From an uncultured Clostridia bacterium (GTDB lineage: Bacteria; Bacillota; Clostridia; Christensenellales; QALW01): DNA of 64,000 nt. Where the stretch lies: NCBI GenBank assembly GCA_934434555.1, contig CAKRZX010000007.1:1-64000 (forward strand), in the 5' to 3' direction. Below are positions 1-8,239 of this stretch, piece by piece (position 1 is the stretch's first letter; each line of letters starts with the position of its first letter). The notes below the pieces were generated by a model. That model did not search any database, was not told the DNA's origin, and saw nothing but the letters and a program-made list of their open reading frames with translations. The position numbers were made by a program, and so were the translations under genes.

Positions 1-1299
1 GAACTGTTTTACAAAGACGGCGGCACTTTTAAGAAGGTAAATACCGAAACAAAGGTGTTTGACGAAACCGCCCTTTGGGAACCCGGCCACGTAGAGTACG
101 CGGTACTTAAAGCGGAGAATGCCGGCACGCTTGCGCTTAAATATAAGCTCGGAATCAATATTGTAAGCGAAAAAGGCAGCATAAGCGTAACCGACAAGGA
201 ATTGAAACTTTCGGATTACATAATGTTTGCGGTAATCGATGGCGATGCGTCAACAACTGACCGTGCGGCACTTATAGCGGCAGCGGAAGCGGCAGGCTCA
301 AAGAAATTAAACGAGGGCTATTCGGCGGAAGACTATCTGCTTAAAGGCGAAAACAAAACAGTAACCCTTGCAGTATGGATGCCCGAGAATGTCGGCAACG
401 ATGCAAACTATAAGACCGGCGAAGCCGTTCCCGAAATCAATCTGGGTATCAATGTAGTTGCAACACAGCACACGTACGAAGAGGACAGCTTCGGACCTGA
501 TTACGATGAAAATGCGAAATATCCCGAAGTTGATGCGGCAAATCTTGCGGCAACACTTGATGAACTTGAAGACAATGCGGTTATTACGGTAACCGGCACG
601 GTTGATGAACCTTTGACAATCAGTAAGCCCGTTACAATTCATAACCTTACTTCTACCGCACCCGTAACTGTTGAAAGCGACGGCGTAAAGCTCAATGCGG
701 CGAACATTGCTTATAAGGCGGCAAAAACACCGGCAATCAGTGTTAAGAAAGGCTGCAAGGATATTGCAATCACTAACTCTGTAATCGAGGCCGGAACGAC
801 AGACAAAGGCACACACACAGCGGTTTCAATACCTGCTTCCGGAAAGGTTGTATTTACCGGCAATACCGTAATAAACGATTATAACGGCATTGAGTTTGAT
901 TTAAAAGGCCCCTTGGGCAACGGCAGTGTAATTGCAAACAACACTTTTAATACCGGGAATAATGCAATAAGCATATATCAGGTAGAAGACGGTGCTACCG
1001 TTACCATTAAGAATAATAAATTTAACGGTAAAAACGGCAACTATATTCCGGTTCGTTTGTCCAACGCTAACAATGCAAACGGAACATTCGTGTTCAGCGG
1101 CAATACAGTTGGAGACAATACACCCTATTGCATTATTCTGTTGGAGGATTATACAAATAAGATAGGCACACTTCAAGATTTCACAAAGTATACATTGAAG
1201 TTTGAATCAAATAATTACAGCGGTGATTTCAAACAAATTGAAGTATATGATGACGCAATAGGTCCAATAACTACAAACCAGCCCATCGTAGTTGAATAA
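1..1299 (+). CDS. SipW/TasA-type secreted protein, 5' end outside window
   Basis: The frame is open from base 1, so the start codon and signal peptide lie left of the window; 432 residues are visible. About the first 95 bases are nearly identical to 1675-1769 in the next gene, so the two are paralogues of the SipW-dependent exported family (TasA/camelysin-like mature domain, here to about residue 170). The remaining 260 residues are Asn/Gly-rich with repeated short strands such as SVIANNTFNTGNNAISIY and FVFSGNTVGDN, which look like a right-handed beta-helix, as in surface adhesins. The likely role is an extracellular fibre or adhesin; this is inferred from family and architecture. Confidence 0.8.
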   Translation, partial: ELFYKDGGTFKKVNTETKVFDETALWEPGHVEYAVLKAENAGTLALKYKLGINIVSEKGSISVTDKELKLSDYIMFAVIDGDASTTDRAALIAAAEAAGSKKLNEGYSAEDYLLKGENKTVTLAVWMPENVGNDANYKTGEAVPEINLGINVVATQHTYEEDSFGPDYDENAKYPEVDAANLAATLDELEDNAVITVTGTVDEPLTISKPVTIHNLTSTAPVTVESDGVKLNAANIAYKAAKTPAISVKKGCKDIAITNSVIEAGTTDKGTHTAVSIPASGKVVFTGNTVINDYNGIEFDLKGPLGNGSVIANNTFNTGNNAISIYQVEDGATVTIKNNKFNGKNGNYIPVRLSNANNANGTFVFSGNTVGDNTPYCIILLEDYTNKIGTLQDFTKYTLKFESNNYSGDFKQIEVYDDAIGPITTNQPIVVE

Positions 1300-1319
1300 T
1301 CATTACGGATAACACTGCC

Positions 1320-1484
1320 TCTCCGCGCTTAGCGGAGGGGTAATCAAAGGGCATAAGGGAGACCCCCCGCAAAAGCAGCGTTTTTGCGGGAAGAGGAGAC
1401 ACGGCGCAGTAAGTGAGTTCCGCCTCTTGCGGCAGAACGAACAATACGTAGCCTGTGTCGACGATGGTATGCTCTTTGATTACC
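1320..1484 (+). other. Multi-stem structured intergenic element between SipW-type paralogues
   Basis: A short hairpin (CTCCGC/GCGGAG, 1321-1337) is followed by a long-range 15-bp helix whose arms are 1339-1353 and 1470-1484 (one G-U pair). The 116 bases between the arms hold further helices: CCCGCAAAA/TTTTGCGGG (1366-1374 with 1382-1390), GACAC-GGC with GCC-t-GTGTC (1398-1405 with 1451-1459) and CCGC/GCGG (1421-1424 area with 1429-1432). There is no U-run at its end, so it is not a plain terminator. It may be a structured leader of the downstream gene or a mobile RNA-like repeat; its function is unknown. Confidence 0.55.
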
Positions 1485-1521
1485 TGAAAAGGGCAAAAAT
1501 TTATTTTTGGAGGTCATTGAA

Positions 1522-2940
1522 ATGACAAAAAGTAATGTTACAAAGAGAGCATTGCTTGTAAGCGCACTGTCAATAGTAATGTGCCTTGCAATGCTCATAG
1601 GTACCACGTTTGCGTGGTTCACCGATACTGCGTCAACAGGTCTGAACAAAATTCAGGCGGGAAACCTGGATGTTGAACTGTTTTACAAAGACGGCGGCAC
1701 TTTTAAGAAGGTAAATACCGAAACAAAGGTGTTTGACGAAACCGCCCTTTGGGAACCCGGTTACGTAGAGTATGCGGTTCTTAAAGTGGAGAATGCCGGC
1801 ACACTTGCACTCAAATATAAGTTGGGAATCAACATTGCAAGTGAAAAAGGTAGCGTAAACGTAAACGGCAAAGAATTCAAACTTTCTCAGTACATTAAGT
1901 TTGCTGTTATTGAGGGCGATTTAACAACAACAGATGGTTTTAATCGTGCAGACCTTGTAAAGAGTGCAGAAGAAACAGGTGCAAATAATTTTACTGGTTA
2001 CTCAAAAGAAGTTGAACTTCTTGAAAAAGACGGATACAATGTTGTTACCCTTGTGGTTTGGATGCCCGAAACAGTAGGCAATGATGCAAACTATGCTGCC
2101 GGCAACGAAGCACCTGAAATCAACTTTGGTATCAACGTAGTTGCTACACAGGCTGTACATGAGGAAGATAGTTTCGGAAATGATTACGACAAGGACGCTA
2201 CTTATCCTGTTGTAACCGTGAACGGAATTGCATATTCATCATTTACGTCTGCGCTTACTGCGGCTGAGAATGGCGATACGATTACTCTGCTTGCGGATAC
2301 CACGCTGACGAAAATGCAGACTATTTCCGGCAAGAACATAACCATCGACCTTAACGGTTACAGTATCAAGGCAAAACTGACTGCGCTTAAAATTGCTGAT
2401 GGCACGAACTTGACGGTTCAGGATTCTTCCGGGGCTTCCGGTATGCTTTATAGCGACTATACCGGCATCATTGTGGATAGTGGCACAACGCTGACTGTGA
2501 AGAGCGGTACTATCAAGGGCGATACGACTGCTGTGTCAAACAGCGGCACGGTGAACATAGAGGGTACAGCGTCACTTCAACGCAATGTTACATATAGCGT
2601 TAACTGCAAGAGCGGCAGCATAACTAATATGTCCGGCGGTTGGGTCTTTGATATTGGCACAACCGAGGACACGTATGATTACACAGTGAATGTTTCCGGC
2701 GGTACTGTTGAAAACTATGTGTACGCCACGTCCGTTACCGGAGGCACAATCACAGACCTCATTCTCATCAAGGGCTGTGAGGTAAGTAACGCAACCATTA
2801 TCCATTCGATTAAGTGGCTGGATGACACCATTCCGACTCTTAAAAATGTGACGCTTGGTGAAAACTTCTATGTTAGAAATGAGGGCTATGAGGTAGTTAA
2901 GGGTGCAGATGGCACTTTGACGATTCAAGCCAAAAACTAA
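1522..2940 (+). CDS. SipW-type secreted adhesin-like protein
   Basis: 472 residues. The ATG at 1522 is chosen because GGAGG sits at 1509-1513; an upstream in-frame TTG at 1507 overlaps that site. Residues 9-33 are a hydrophobic signal ending in AWFTDTAST (31-39), the hallmark of signal peptides cut by the SipW-type signal peptidase. The mature domain (about 45-210) matches the previous gene; the C-terminal half is different, with repeated Gly/Thr-rich strands (for example LTVKSGTIKGDTTAVSNSG) typical of beta-helical adhesin regions. It is probably a surface fibre or matrix component. No SipW peptidase gene is visible; it may lie upstream of the window. Confidence 0.82.
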   Translation: MTKSNVTKRALLVSALSIVMCLAMLIGTTFAWFTDTASTGLNKIQAGNLDVELFYKDGGTFKKVNTETKVFDETALWEPGYVEYAVLKVENAGTLALKYKLGINIASEKGSVNVNGKEFKLSQYIKFAVIEGDLTTTDGFNRADLVKSAEETGANNFTGYSKEVELLEKDGYNVVTLVVWMPETVGNDANYAAGNEAPEINFGINVVATQAVHEEDSFGNDYDKDATYPVVTVNGIAYSSFTSALTAAENGDTITLLADTTLTKMQTISGKNITIDLNGYSIKAKLTALKIADGTNLTVQDSSGASGMLYSDYTGIIVDSGTTLTVKSGTIKGDTTAVSNSGTVNIEGTASLQRNVTYSVNCKSGSITNMSGGWVFDIGTTEDTYDYTVNVSGGTVENYVYATSVTGGTITDLILIKGCEVSNATIIHSIKWLDDTIPTLKNVTLGENFYVRNEGYEVVKGADGTLTIQAKN

Positions 2941-2957
2941 TTTCTGATTTAACTAAT

Positions 2958-3014
2958 CCTCTCCGCATTCGCGGAGGGGTAGTCAAAGGGCATAAAGTGT
3001 GCCTTTTGACTACC
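2958..3014 (+). other. Double hairpin, simple version of the 1320-1484 element
   Basis: CTCCGC/GCGGAG (2961-2966 with 2971-2976) is followed directly by a 16-bp helix, 2978-2993 with 2999-3014 (two G-U pairs), loop AAAGT. The arms are the same sequence as those of the element after the first paralogue, but here the 116-base insert is missing. No U-run follows, so termination would be atypical. It lies between the second SipW-type gene and the membrane protein gene at 3043. Confidence 0.6.
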
Positions 3015-3042
3015 TTAAACATCTTGCAAAGGGAAGATTATA

Positions 3043-3960
3043 ATGGAAAAAGAAAGTATAATAGTAATAGGCGTAATAGCGGTAACAACCGTTTTGATAT
3101 GCCTTTTATGTATAAAACTGAATGAATTTCTTGACCGATTCAACCGAAAAACAAAGAGCATTGTTTTCGGGCTTGAACACGCCAAAAATACAGAGGAGTA
3201 TAATCTGTGGCACAAAAAATTGCGCTGCCATTATCTTACCCTGATTCCCTTTGTGAACGAAAATTCCGCAAAGAAGATGTATCCGAAAATGTTCATAAAG
3301 GAAAAATCAAAAACAGCCGGATTCTTTCATGTGGTCGCGCCGTCAATTGCAGGCATATGCATATGCGCAGTTTGCCTGTGCGGTATGAGTTGGGCGTGGT
3401 TTTCTGCGAGCAGGAATACAGGAGTTGTGCCGATAAAATCGGCATATATGGACTTTGCGGTTGAGGTGAAAAACGGCGATAATACGGTTGAAAAAAATGA
3501 TACAGGCGGCTATGCTTTGCAAGCGGGAGAGACGTACAGTGTTACGCTTACGGTGAGCGGAACTGCGTCAACCGGATTTGCGGATATAGTTTTTGAGGGA
3601 AAGACATACTATACGCCGCAGTTGAAAAACGGTGATACGTTTGCGTTTATGCTTAAACCGAGTGAAAATGGCAAGCTTGTGATTAACGGACAGTGGGGAA
3701 CGTGTTTGGCGGAAGAAAGGCTTGTAAGCGGCTGCACATTAGGTACGGGAATTCCCGATAATGCAATTTCTGAGAATGGACAAAATGCAGAGCCTACACC
3801 CACACCTGCGCCTACACCGATACCGACGGCAGAGCCTACGGCGGAACCGACGCCTACGGCAGAACCGACAATCGAACCGACGGCAGAACCCACGGCGGAA
3901 TCCACAGCAGAACCCACGGCGACACCTGAACCGACACCTACGGACGTTCCTGAGGTGTGA
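3043..3960 (+). CDS. Membrane protein with SipW-like AWF motif and Pro/Thr/Glu repeat tail
   Basis: 305 residues, start preceded by AAAGGGAAGATTATA. Two membrane segments are visible: residues 6-24 and 97-117. The second ends in WAWFSAS (117-123), echoing the AWFTDTAS signal motif of the two upstream genes, and is followed by a small beta-rich domain (about 130-235) and a tail from about 245 built of PTAEPT/PTPTAEP repeats, a typical wall-spanning linker. It could be a membrane anchor or a further SipW substrate belonging to the fibre locus. No family is recognised with confidence; the link to the neighbours is inferred from the shared motif and position. Confidence 0.65.
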   Translation: MEKESIIVIGVIAVTTVLICLLCIKLNEFLDRFNRKTKSIVFGLEHAKNTEEYNLWHKKLRCHYLTLIPFVNENSAKKMYPKMFIKEKSKTAGFFHVVAPSIAGICICAVCLCGMSWAWFSASRNTGVVPIKSAYMDFAVEVKNGDNTVEKNDTGGYALQAGETYSVTLTVSGTASTGFADIVFEGKTYYTPQLKNGDTFAFMLKPSENGKLVINGQWGTCLAEERLVSGCTLGTGIPDNAISENGQNAEPTPTPAPTPIPTAEPTAEPTPTAEPTIEPTAEPTAESTAEPTATPEPTPTDVPEV

Positions 3961-3980
3961 CGAAAACAAAAAAATTTTTT

Positions 3981-4005
3981 ACGGCGGCATTGTCCGCCGT
4001 TTTTT
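3981..4005 (+). terminator. Rho-independent terminator
   Basis: ACGGCGG (3981-3987) pairs with CCGCCGT (3994-4000), followed by TTTTT. It ends the SipW-type locus. Confidence 0.9.
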
Positions 4006-4023
4006 GCTTTTGAAATTTTGTTT

Positions 4024-4220
4024 CATAATTTATTTTATTTCAAAATTCGTTTCAACACCGTAGGACAGCGGCTTGCTGCTGCCGCCAGCGGAGAAAGATA
4101 GCGGCTGCAAGAGATATAATGTTGCAAAAAACTATTGTCCTGACAAAAATCGCCGTTCCAAATTCGGCGGGAGATACAGCCCCGCTGCGGGGATAAACAA
4201 AGAGCACAGAACAGGCGTTC
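4024..4220 (+). repeat. Dispersed repeat, copy A
   Basis: About 200 bases starting CATAATTTATTTTATTTC and running through the GCAGCGGCTTGCTGCTGC hairpin and AGATATAATGTTGCAAAA; it is repeated with few changes at 4352-4557. The stretch 3961-4568 holds no credible gene, only these two copies and an unremarkable spacer (4221-4351). A shorter inverted piece lies at 29948-29992. Confidence 0.85.
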
Positions 4221-4351
4221 AAAAAGCGCAATTATCCCTCTGTATTGCAGCGGTCGCCATATTTACACAATGTAAAAGTAGGAGCACAATGCGCTCCCCT
4301 GCGACGCAGGGCGGGTAAAGCACATAAGTGCGGGCAAAGGGAATTTTACCG

Positions 4352-4557
4352 CATAATTTATTTTATTTCAAAATTCGTTTCAACACCGTAGGGCAGCGGC
4401 TTGCTGCTGCCGCCAGCGGAGAAAGATAGCGGCTGCAAGAGATATAATGTTGCAAAAACCTATTGTCCTGACAAAAAATCACCGTTCCTAAATTCGGCGG
4501 GAGATACAGCCCCGCCCTACCGCGTGGGATAAATAAAGAACATGGAACGGACGTTCT
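4352..4557 (+). repeat. Dispersed repeat, copy B
   Basis: This is the second direct copy, with the same order of blocks as copy A. It has single-base differences and a changed 3' end (CCCGCCCTACCGCGTGGG instead of CCCGCTGCGGGG). The copy-to-copy offset is 328 bases. It lies just downstream of the minus-strand gene ending at 4569. Confidence 0.85.
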
Positions 4558-4568
4558 TCAAATTGAGC

Positions 4569-4916
4569 CTAAAACACATTATTCCACGCAATGGTGTTGC
4601 GGTCGCGGATATGCCTGAACATCTCTTTTGCCAACTTGCGGGATTCTTCAAATTCTTCTTCATCGCCGTCAATTTCAATTTCCATTGCCCATAAATGCTG
4701 ATTCAGAATATCAATTTCGCCGTGGTCAATAACCAGTTCCGCAATGGAAGAAAGTTCTTTCCAACGGTTTGTCAGGTCCTCAATATCTTCGCGGGTGGAA
4801 ACCGAATCGAGTTTTGTAAGCATTTCATCGGCGGATTTCTTAATATATGCGTCCGAAACAATACTCCCCGCCGCAAAAATGAGAATTAAAACGATAACTA
4901 TAATTAAATTGCGCAT
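4569..4916 (-). CDS. DUF4363-type small membrane-anchored protein
   Basis: 115 residues. AAGGAGG lies just upstream of the ATG at 4916. One N-terminal hydrophobic helix (residues 3-22) is followed by a charged helical domain of about 90 residues, as in DUF4363 proteins. It overlaps the DUF421 gene by 13 bases, and the DUF421-DUF4363 pairing is common in Clostridia, which supports both calls. The function is unknown; it probably acts with the DUF421 protein at the membrane. Confidence 0.7.
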   Translation of the reverse strand: MRNLIIVIVLILIFAAGSIVSDAYIKKSADEMLTKLDSVSTREDIEDLTNRWKELSSIAELVIDHGEIDILNQHLWAMEIEIDGDEEEFEESRKLAKEMFRHIRDRNTIAWNNVF

Positions 4917-5608
4917 TGTTCCTCCTTGATTACGGGATTCTTGCCCGCGCCGTGAACGTAAATTTTGCTGCCGTCATAGGTTAAAAGCAGAATTTCCTTT
5001 TCCGATTCAAACCCGAGCGATTTTATTTTTTGTTTCAGTTTCTTTTCGGTCACGCCTGCAAAGTCGAGATTTGAATACTGCAATTCGCCGTCGGCAATCA
5101 GCGTAAGAGTAACGTCTTCCTGCGGCGGCACAAGAGAAAAATCGTTGGGCACACAGGGGCGAAACGCGCTTTTTAATATAACCGTTATTTCTCCATTTGT
5201 TTCAAGCACTGCATAGTAGACCTGCGAAACGTCAAAAATATCTTTTCCGCGCAGTTGTTCAAGTAAGTCGTTCAGCGTGTATCTGACTTCCGAGAGGGAC
5301 TCTTCCAGGATTACGCCCCGCTCAATAAGCATTCGCGGCTTCCCGCATATAATCCGACGCGCAAAACCTGATTTCAACGACACGAGTGAGAAAATCATTC
5401 CCGCGGCGAGAAGTACGTATATGGGCAGAATTCCCCAAAGAAGCGGAGTGTTGATATCGGCCATGGGCGTTGTAGCCAGGTCGGCGGCAATGAGGGTCAG
5501 CGCAAATTCGTAGGGTTGAAGCTGCCCTATCTGCCGTTTTCCCAACAGCCGAAGCATAATAAGCAGCGCAATAAACAGTATAAGCGTGCGCAGAATAATG
5601 TTCGCCAA
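4904..5608 (-). CDS. DUF421 (YetF-like) membrane protein
   Basis: About 234 residues with three N-terminal membrane helices followed by a soluble alpha/beta domain with the DUF421 pattern (RMLIERGVILEESLSEVRYT, then VYYAVLETNGEITVI). I prefer the TTG at 5608 because GAGGTGA stands four bases before it; an ATG at 5623 would add five residues but has only a weak site. YetF-like proteins are integral membrane proteins of unknown biochemical role, linked to spores in Bacillus. It is the first gene of a two-gene operon. Confidence 0.8.
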   Translation of the reverse strand: MANIILRTLILFIALLIMLRLLGKRQIGQLQPYEFALTLIAADLATTPMADINTPLLWGILPIYVLLAAGMIFSLVSLKSGFARRIICGKPRMLIERGVILEESLSEVRYTLNDLLEQLRGKDIFDVSQVYYAVLETNGEITVILKSAFRPCVPNDFSLVPPQEDVTLTLIADGELQYSNLDFAGVTEKKLKQKIKSLGFESEKEILLLTYDGSKIYVHGAGKNPVIKEEQCAI

Positions 5609-5771
5609 AAAATCACCTCGCATTTATTATTCCCCGCAAAAAACAAAATATAAAAATTTATAATTACAGGTGTACAATTTGCGCAAAGTGTGGTACAATT
5701 AATATGCGTACGGGAGAGGCGGCTTGCAGGCGATAACTGTACGTATACTTTCCTGCGGAAGGCGAGATATT

Positions 5772-6602
5772 TTGAAAAAATCCGAAAAAGCATTATTTTA
5801 TATATTCAGCCGTCTTGCGGCGGCGGTGCTTGTTGTGGGCATTATCATCGGTGCGTTTGCTTCAAGTATGAAAACGTCAAACGTGTATTTCCTGTTAAAT
5901 GACGCCCTTACCGCCCGCCTTGACGTTATTCTTTTGGGCAAGGATATTGAAGATAAATCAAAATTCTTTTCCTATAATTATCTTCAAGGCATGGAGTACA
6001 GCCCGCTTAAAGACAATTACAGCATTTATCTGATTTCAAACTACGGGCATAAGTTTGAATATTCTAATTTGTTTGTGTTCCCGTGGCAAAGAACGAAAAC
6101 CGTTACGGTTAAAGAAGCGGTTTTTGCGATAAGCGGCGAACTTGATACGACGAAAATGTCCAAGGCGGACGCACTTGCCCACGGAATGTACAACGTTCCC
6201 GAATGGAAAAACACAGTTTACAGCGTTAAGCTTGTGTTTTCCGAGGGTTCGTGGCAGATTGATTCCATAAGAGAAAAGGGCGAATATAATTATGAACCCG
6301 CCAAAACGCCGTCGCTTACAAAAGCGGAAATAGAGGCGCTGCGCACGCCTACTCCCGCGCCCACGCCGACTCCCGACCCGGACAGCAAGGTTGAGGGCGA
6401 ACGCAGTGCGGTTATAACAAGTGCATTTACGGGCGGAACCGCCAATTTAAGGGAGGGCCCCAGTACGGTTTATAAAATACTGGGCGTGCTTAAACGGGGC
6501 GACAGGATTACCGTTATTGAAGAAAGTGACGACTGGTATCTTATAAGAACAGAGGACGGCACAGAGGGTTACGTAAGCGGTTACTATGTTTCTTTTGAAT
6601 GA
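5772..6602 (+). CDS. Membrane-anchored extracellular protein with C-terminal SH3b domain
   Basis: 276 residues from the TTG at 5772, which follows GGAAGGCGAG; a longer reading from 5724 is possible but would add a non-hydrophobic lead. Residues about 10-33 form a membrane anchor. An unassigned extracellular domain follows (to about 185), then a TPTPAPTPTPDPD linker and a bacterial SH3 domain (about 205-276: NLREGPSTVYKILGVLKRGD, then YVSGYYVSF). SH3b domains usually bind cell-wall peptides. It lies 16 bases before the VanW gene, so the two probably form a wall-related operon. Confidence 0.75.
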   Translation: MKKSEKALFYIFSRLAAAVLVVGIIIGAFASSMKTSNVYFLLNDALTARLDVILLGKDIEDKSKFFSYNYLQGMEYSPLKDNYSIYLISNYGHKFEYSNLFVFPWQRTKTVTVKEAVFAISGELDTTKMSKADALAHGMYNVPEWKNTVYSVKLVFSEGSWQIDSIREKGEYNYEPAKTPSLTKAEIEALRTPTPAPTPTPDPDSKVEGERSAVITSAFTGGTANLREGPSTVYKILGVLKRGDRITVIEESDDWYLIRTEDGTEGYVSGYYVSFE

Positions 6603-6618
6603 GTTTGGGACGGATTGA

Positions 6619-8163
6619 ATGAAAAGCAGTGAATTAAAAGAATTCGACAAATCGTTTTATATTCTTATAACAGGCTTGATTTGCCTTGCGGTGGCGGTTC
6701 TGTGCGCAGTGGCTTTGCTTGTGGATTACATAGTGAAAACCGATTCGCAGGACAAATTGTATGAGAAGTTTTTGCAGGCGGAAGAGTACAACGAAACGTA
6801 TTTTTCCGACAAGATTCTGCCCGGCGTTACGGTTTCCGGCTACGATGTAGGCGGAAAAACGGAACAGGAAGCGGAAGAATTCCTTAACGGCTGCGTTGAT
6901 TTTAATATTGACTTTTCAAAGATGATACTTGAATACGGCACGGAAACGTGGGAAGTCGACAGCGAAACACTTCCCGTTACGGTGGACGTAAAGTATGCGG
7001 TCAAAAAGGCAATGGACGTGGGACGAAAAGGCGAAGCAAAGGAGAGAAAAGACGCTCTTGAACGCCTTGCGCGCGGCGAAAAAATTGACGTTTCCGCCAC
7101 GGTTATAAAGGACAGCGACGGAATTAAGGCAAAACTTAAAGAAATTAAAAAAGAAATAGACATAGAAAAGCAGAATGCACAGGTTTCATTCAGATTTACC
7201 GATAAACCGGAGTATATTTATACCGACGAAAAAGCGGGGCAGAGCCTTGATATCGTAAAGGTTTATTCGGATATATGCGAACTTGTTAAAGAGCCTAAAA
7301 GCGTGCTTGAATATGAACTCAAACCCGAAACGGTTGAACCGGATATCAAGAGAAGCGATTTGGAGGGCGAATATCAACTTGTAACAAAGTTTGCAACAAA
7401 ACTCTCGGTAAGGGCAAAGGAAGGGCGTGTGCATAACATACGCACCGCACTCGCCAAACTTGACGAGCGTGTATGGCTTCCCGGTGAAACGTTTTCGTTT
7501 AACGAATGGGTTGGCGAACGCACGGTGGAAGCGGGCTATATGGAGGGCGTGTTCATCGTTGCGGGTGAGTACGATACCACAATAGGAGGCGGAATATGTC
7601 AGGTTTCAACAACTATGTACTATACCGCACTTTTAACGGGCGCAAACGCGATAGGCACAAACGCTCCAATTGAGATTGTGGAGCGCCGACCCCACACATG
7701 GCCGTCGGAATATATTGCCGCGGGGCTTGACGCAACTGTTTCGTGGCCTCACACCGACCTTAAAATGTACAACAATAACAGCACCCCGTACTTTATCCAT
7801 ACATATATGAATAAGTCGGGCAGTTATTACTACGTTACATTTGAATTTTACGGCAAACCTTTACCCAACAACGCAACGGTAAGGATTGAAACCGAACAGG
7901 TGGAAGAGCTTTCCGCACCGCAGGAAATTCTTGTTGATACAGAAAACAAGTATAATCTTGCGCTGGGTGAGAGAAAACAGACCCGACAGGGCAGAAACGG
8001 ATATAAAATAAATGTATATCAGATTTGGTCTGAGCCCGGCAAGGAAGACGTAAAATCGCTTGTGACCGTTTCGGTATACAATCCCGTAAGCGAACAGATT
8101 TACGTTTCGGCGGAAACAAAAGCGCAAATGGACGCCGCACCCACGGCTGCGCCAACACAGTAA
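6619..8163 (+). CDS. VanW family cell-envelope protein
   Basis: 514 residues: short cytoplasmic lead, one membrane helix (about 14-37), a region resembling the PG_binding_4 repeats (about 60-250) and a VanW domain (about 265-420) with FSFNEWVGERT, GGGICQVSTTMYYTAL and ERRPHTWPS. The VanW name comes from a vancomycin-resistance accessory gene, but the domain is widespread in Clostridia and does not imply resistance; its reaction is unknown. The C-terminus carries a beta-rich piece and an Ala/Thr/Pro end. The ribosome site is weak, which suggests coupling to the SH3b gene. Confidence 0.85.
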   Translation: MKSSELKEFDKSFYILITGLICLAVAVLCAVALLVDYIVKTDSQDKLYEKFLQAEEYNETYFSDKILPGVTVSGYDVGGKTEQEAEEFLNGCVDFNIDFSKMILEYGTETWEVDSETLPVTVDVKYAVKKAMDVGRKGEAKERKDALERLARGEKIDVSATVIKDSDGIKAKLKEIKKEIDIEKQNAQVSFRFTDKPEYIYTDEKAGQSLDIVKVYSDICELVKEPKSVLEYELKPETVEPDIKRSDLEGEYQLVTKFATKLSVRAKEGRVHNIRTALAKLDERVWLPGETFSFNEWVGERTVEAGYMEGVFIVAGEYDTTIGGGICQVSTTMYYTALLTGANAIGTNAPIEIVERRPHTWPSEYIAAGLDATVSWPHTDLKMYNNNSTPYFIHTYMNKSGSYYYVTFEFYGKPLPNNATVRIETEQVEELSAPQEILVDTENKYNLALGERKQTRQGRNGYKINVYQIWSEPGKEDVKSLVTVSVYNPVSEQIYVSAETKAQMDAAPTAAPTQ

Positions 8164-8182
8164 AATAAATTAAAATTGGGTC

Positions 8183-8211
8183 TTTACAAATAAAACGCGA
8201 TAGGTTATAAT
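8183..8211 (+). promoter_or_regulatory. Promoter of rhaA
   Basis: TTTACA (8183-8188), 17-base spacer, TATAAT (8206-8211), 28 bases before the rhaA start. Confidence 0.8.
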
Positions 8212-8239
8212 TAAAGCATCAACAAAAAGGAGAAACACT

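Noticed and set aside
3609..3917. Minus-strand Val/Gly-rich open frame
   Set aside because: It is the antisense shadow of the Pro/Thr/Glu repeat tail in the 3043 gene.
4073..4318. Open frame of 81 codons in the repeat region
   Set aside because: It lies mostly in repeat copy A, has no ribosome site, and the same frame is broken in copy B.
6619..8163. Vancomycin or teicoplanin resistance genes (VanW here, VanZ at 23673)
   Set aside because: No vanHAX ligase genes or VanRS system are present; both families are common non-resistance genes in Clostridia.
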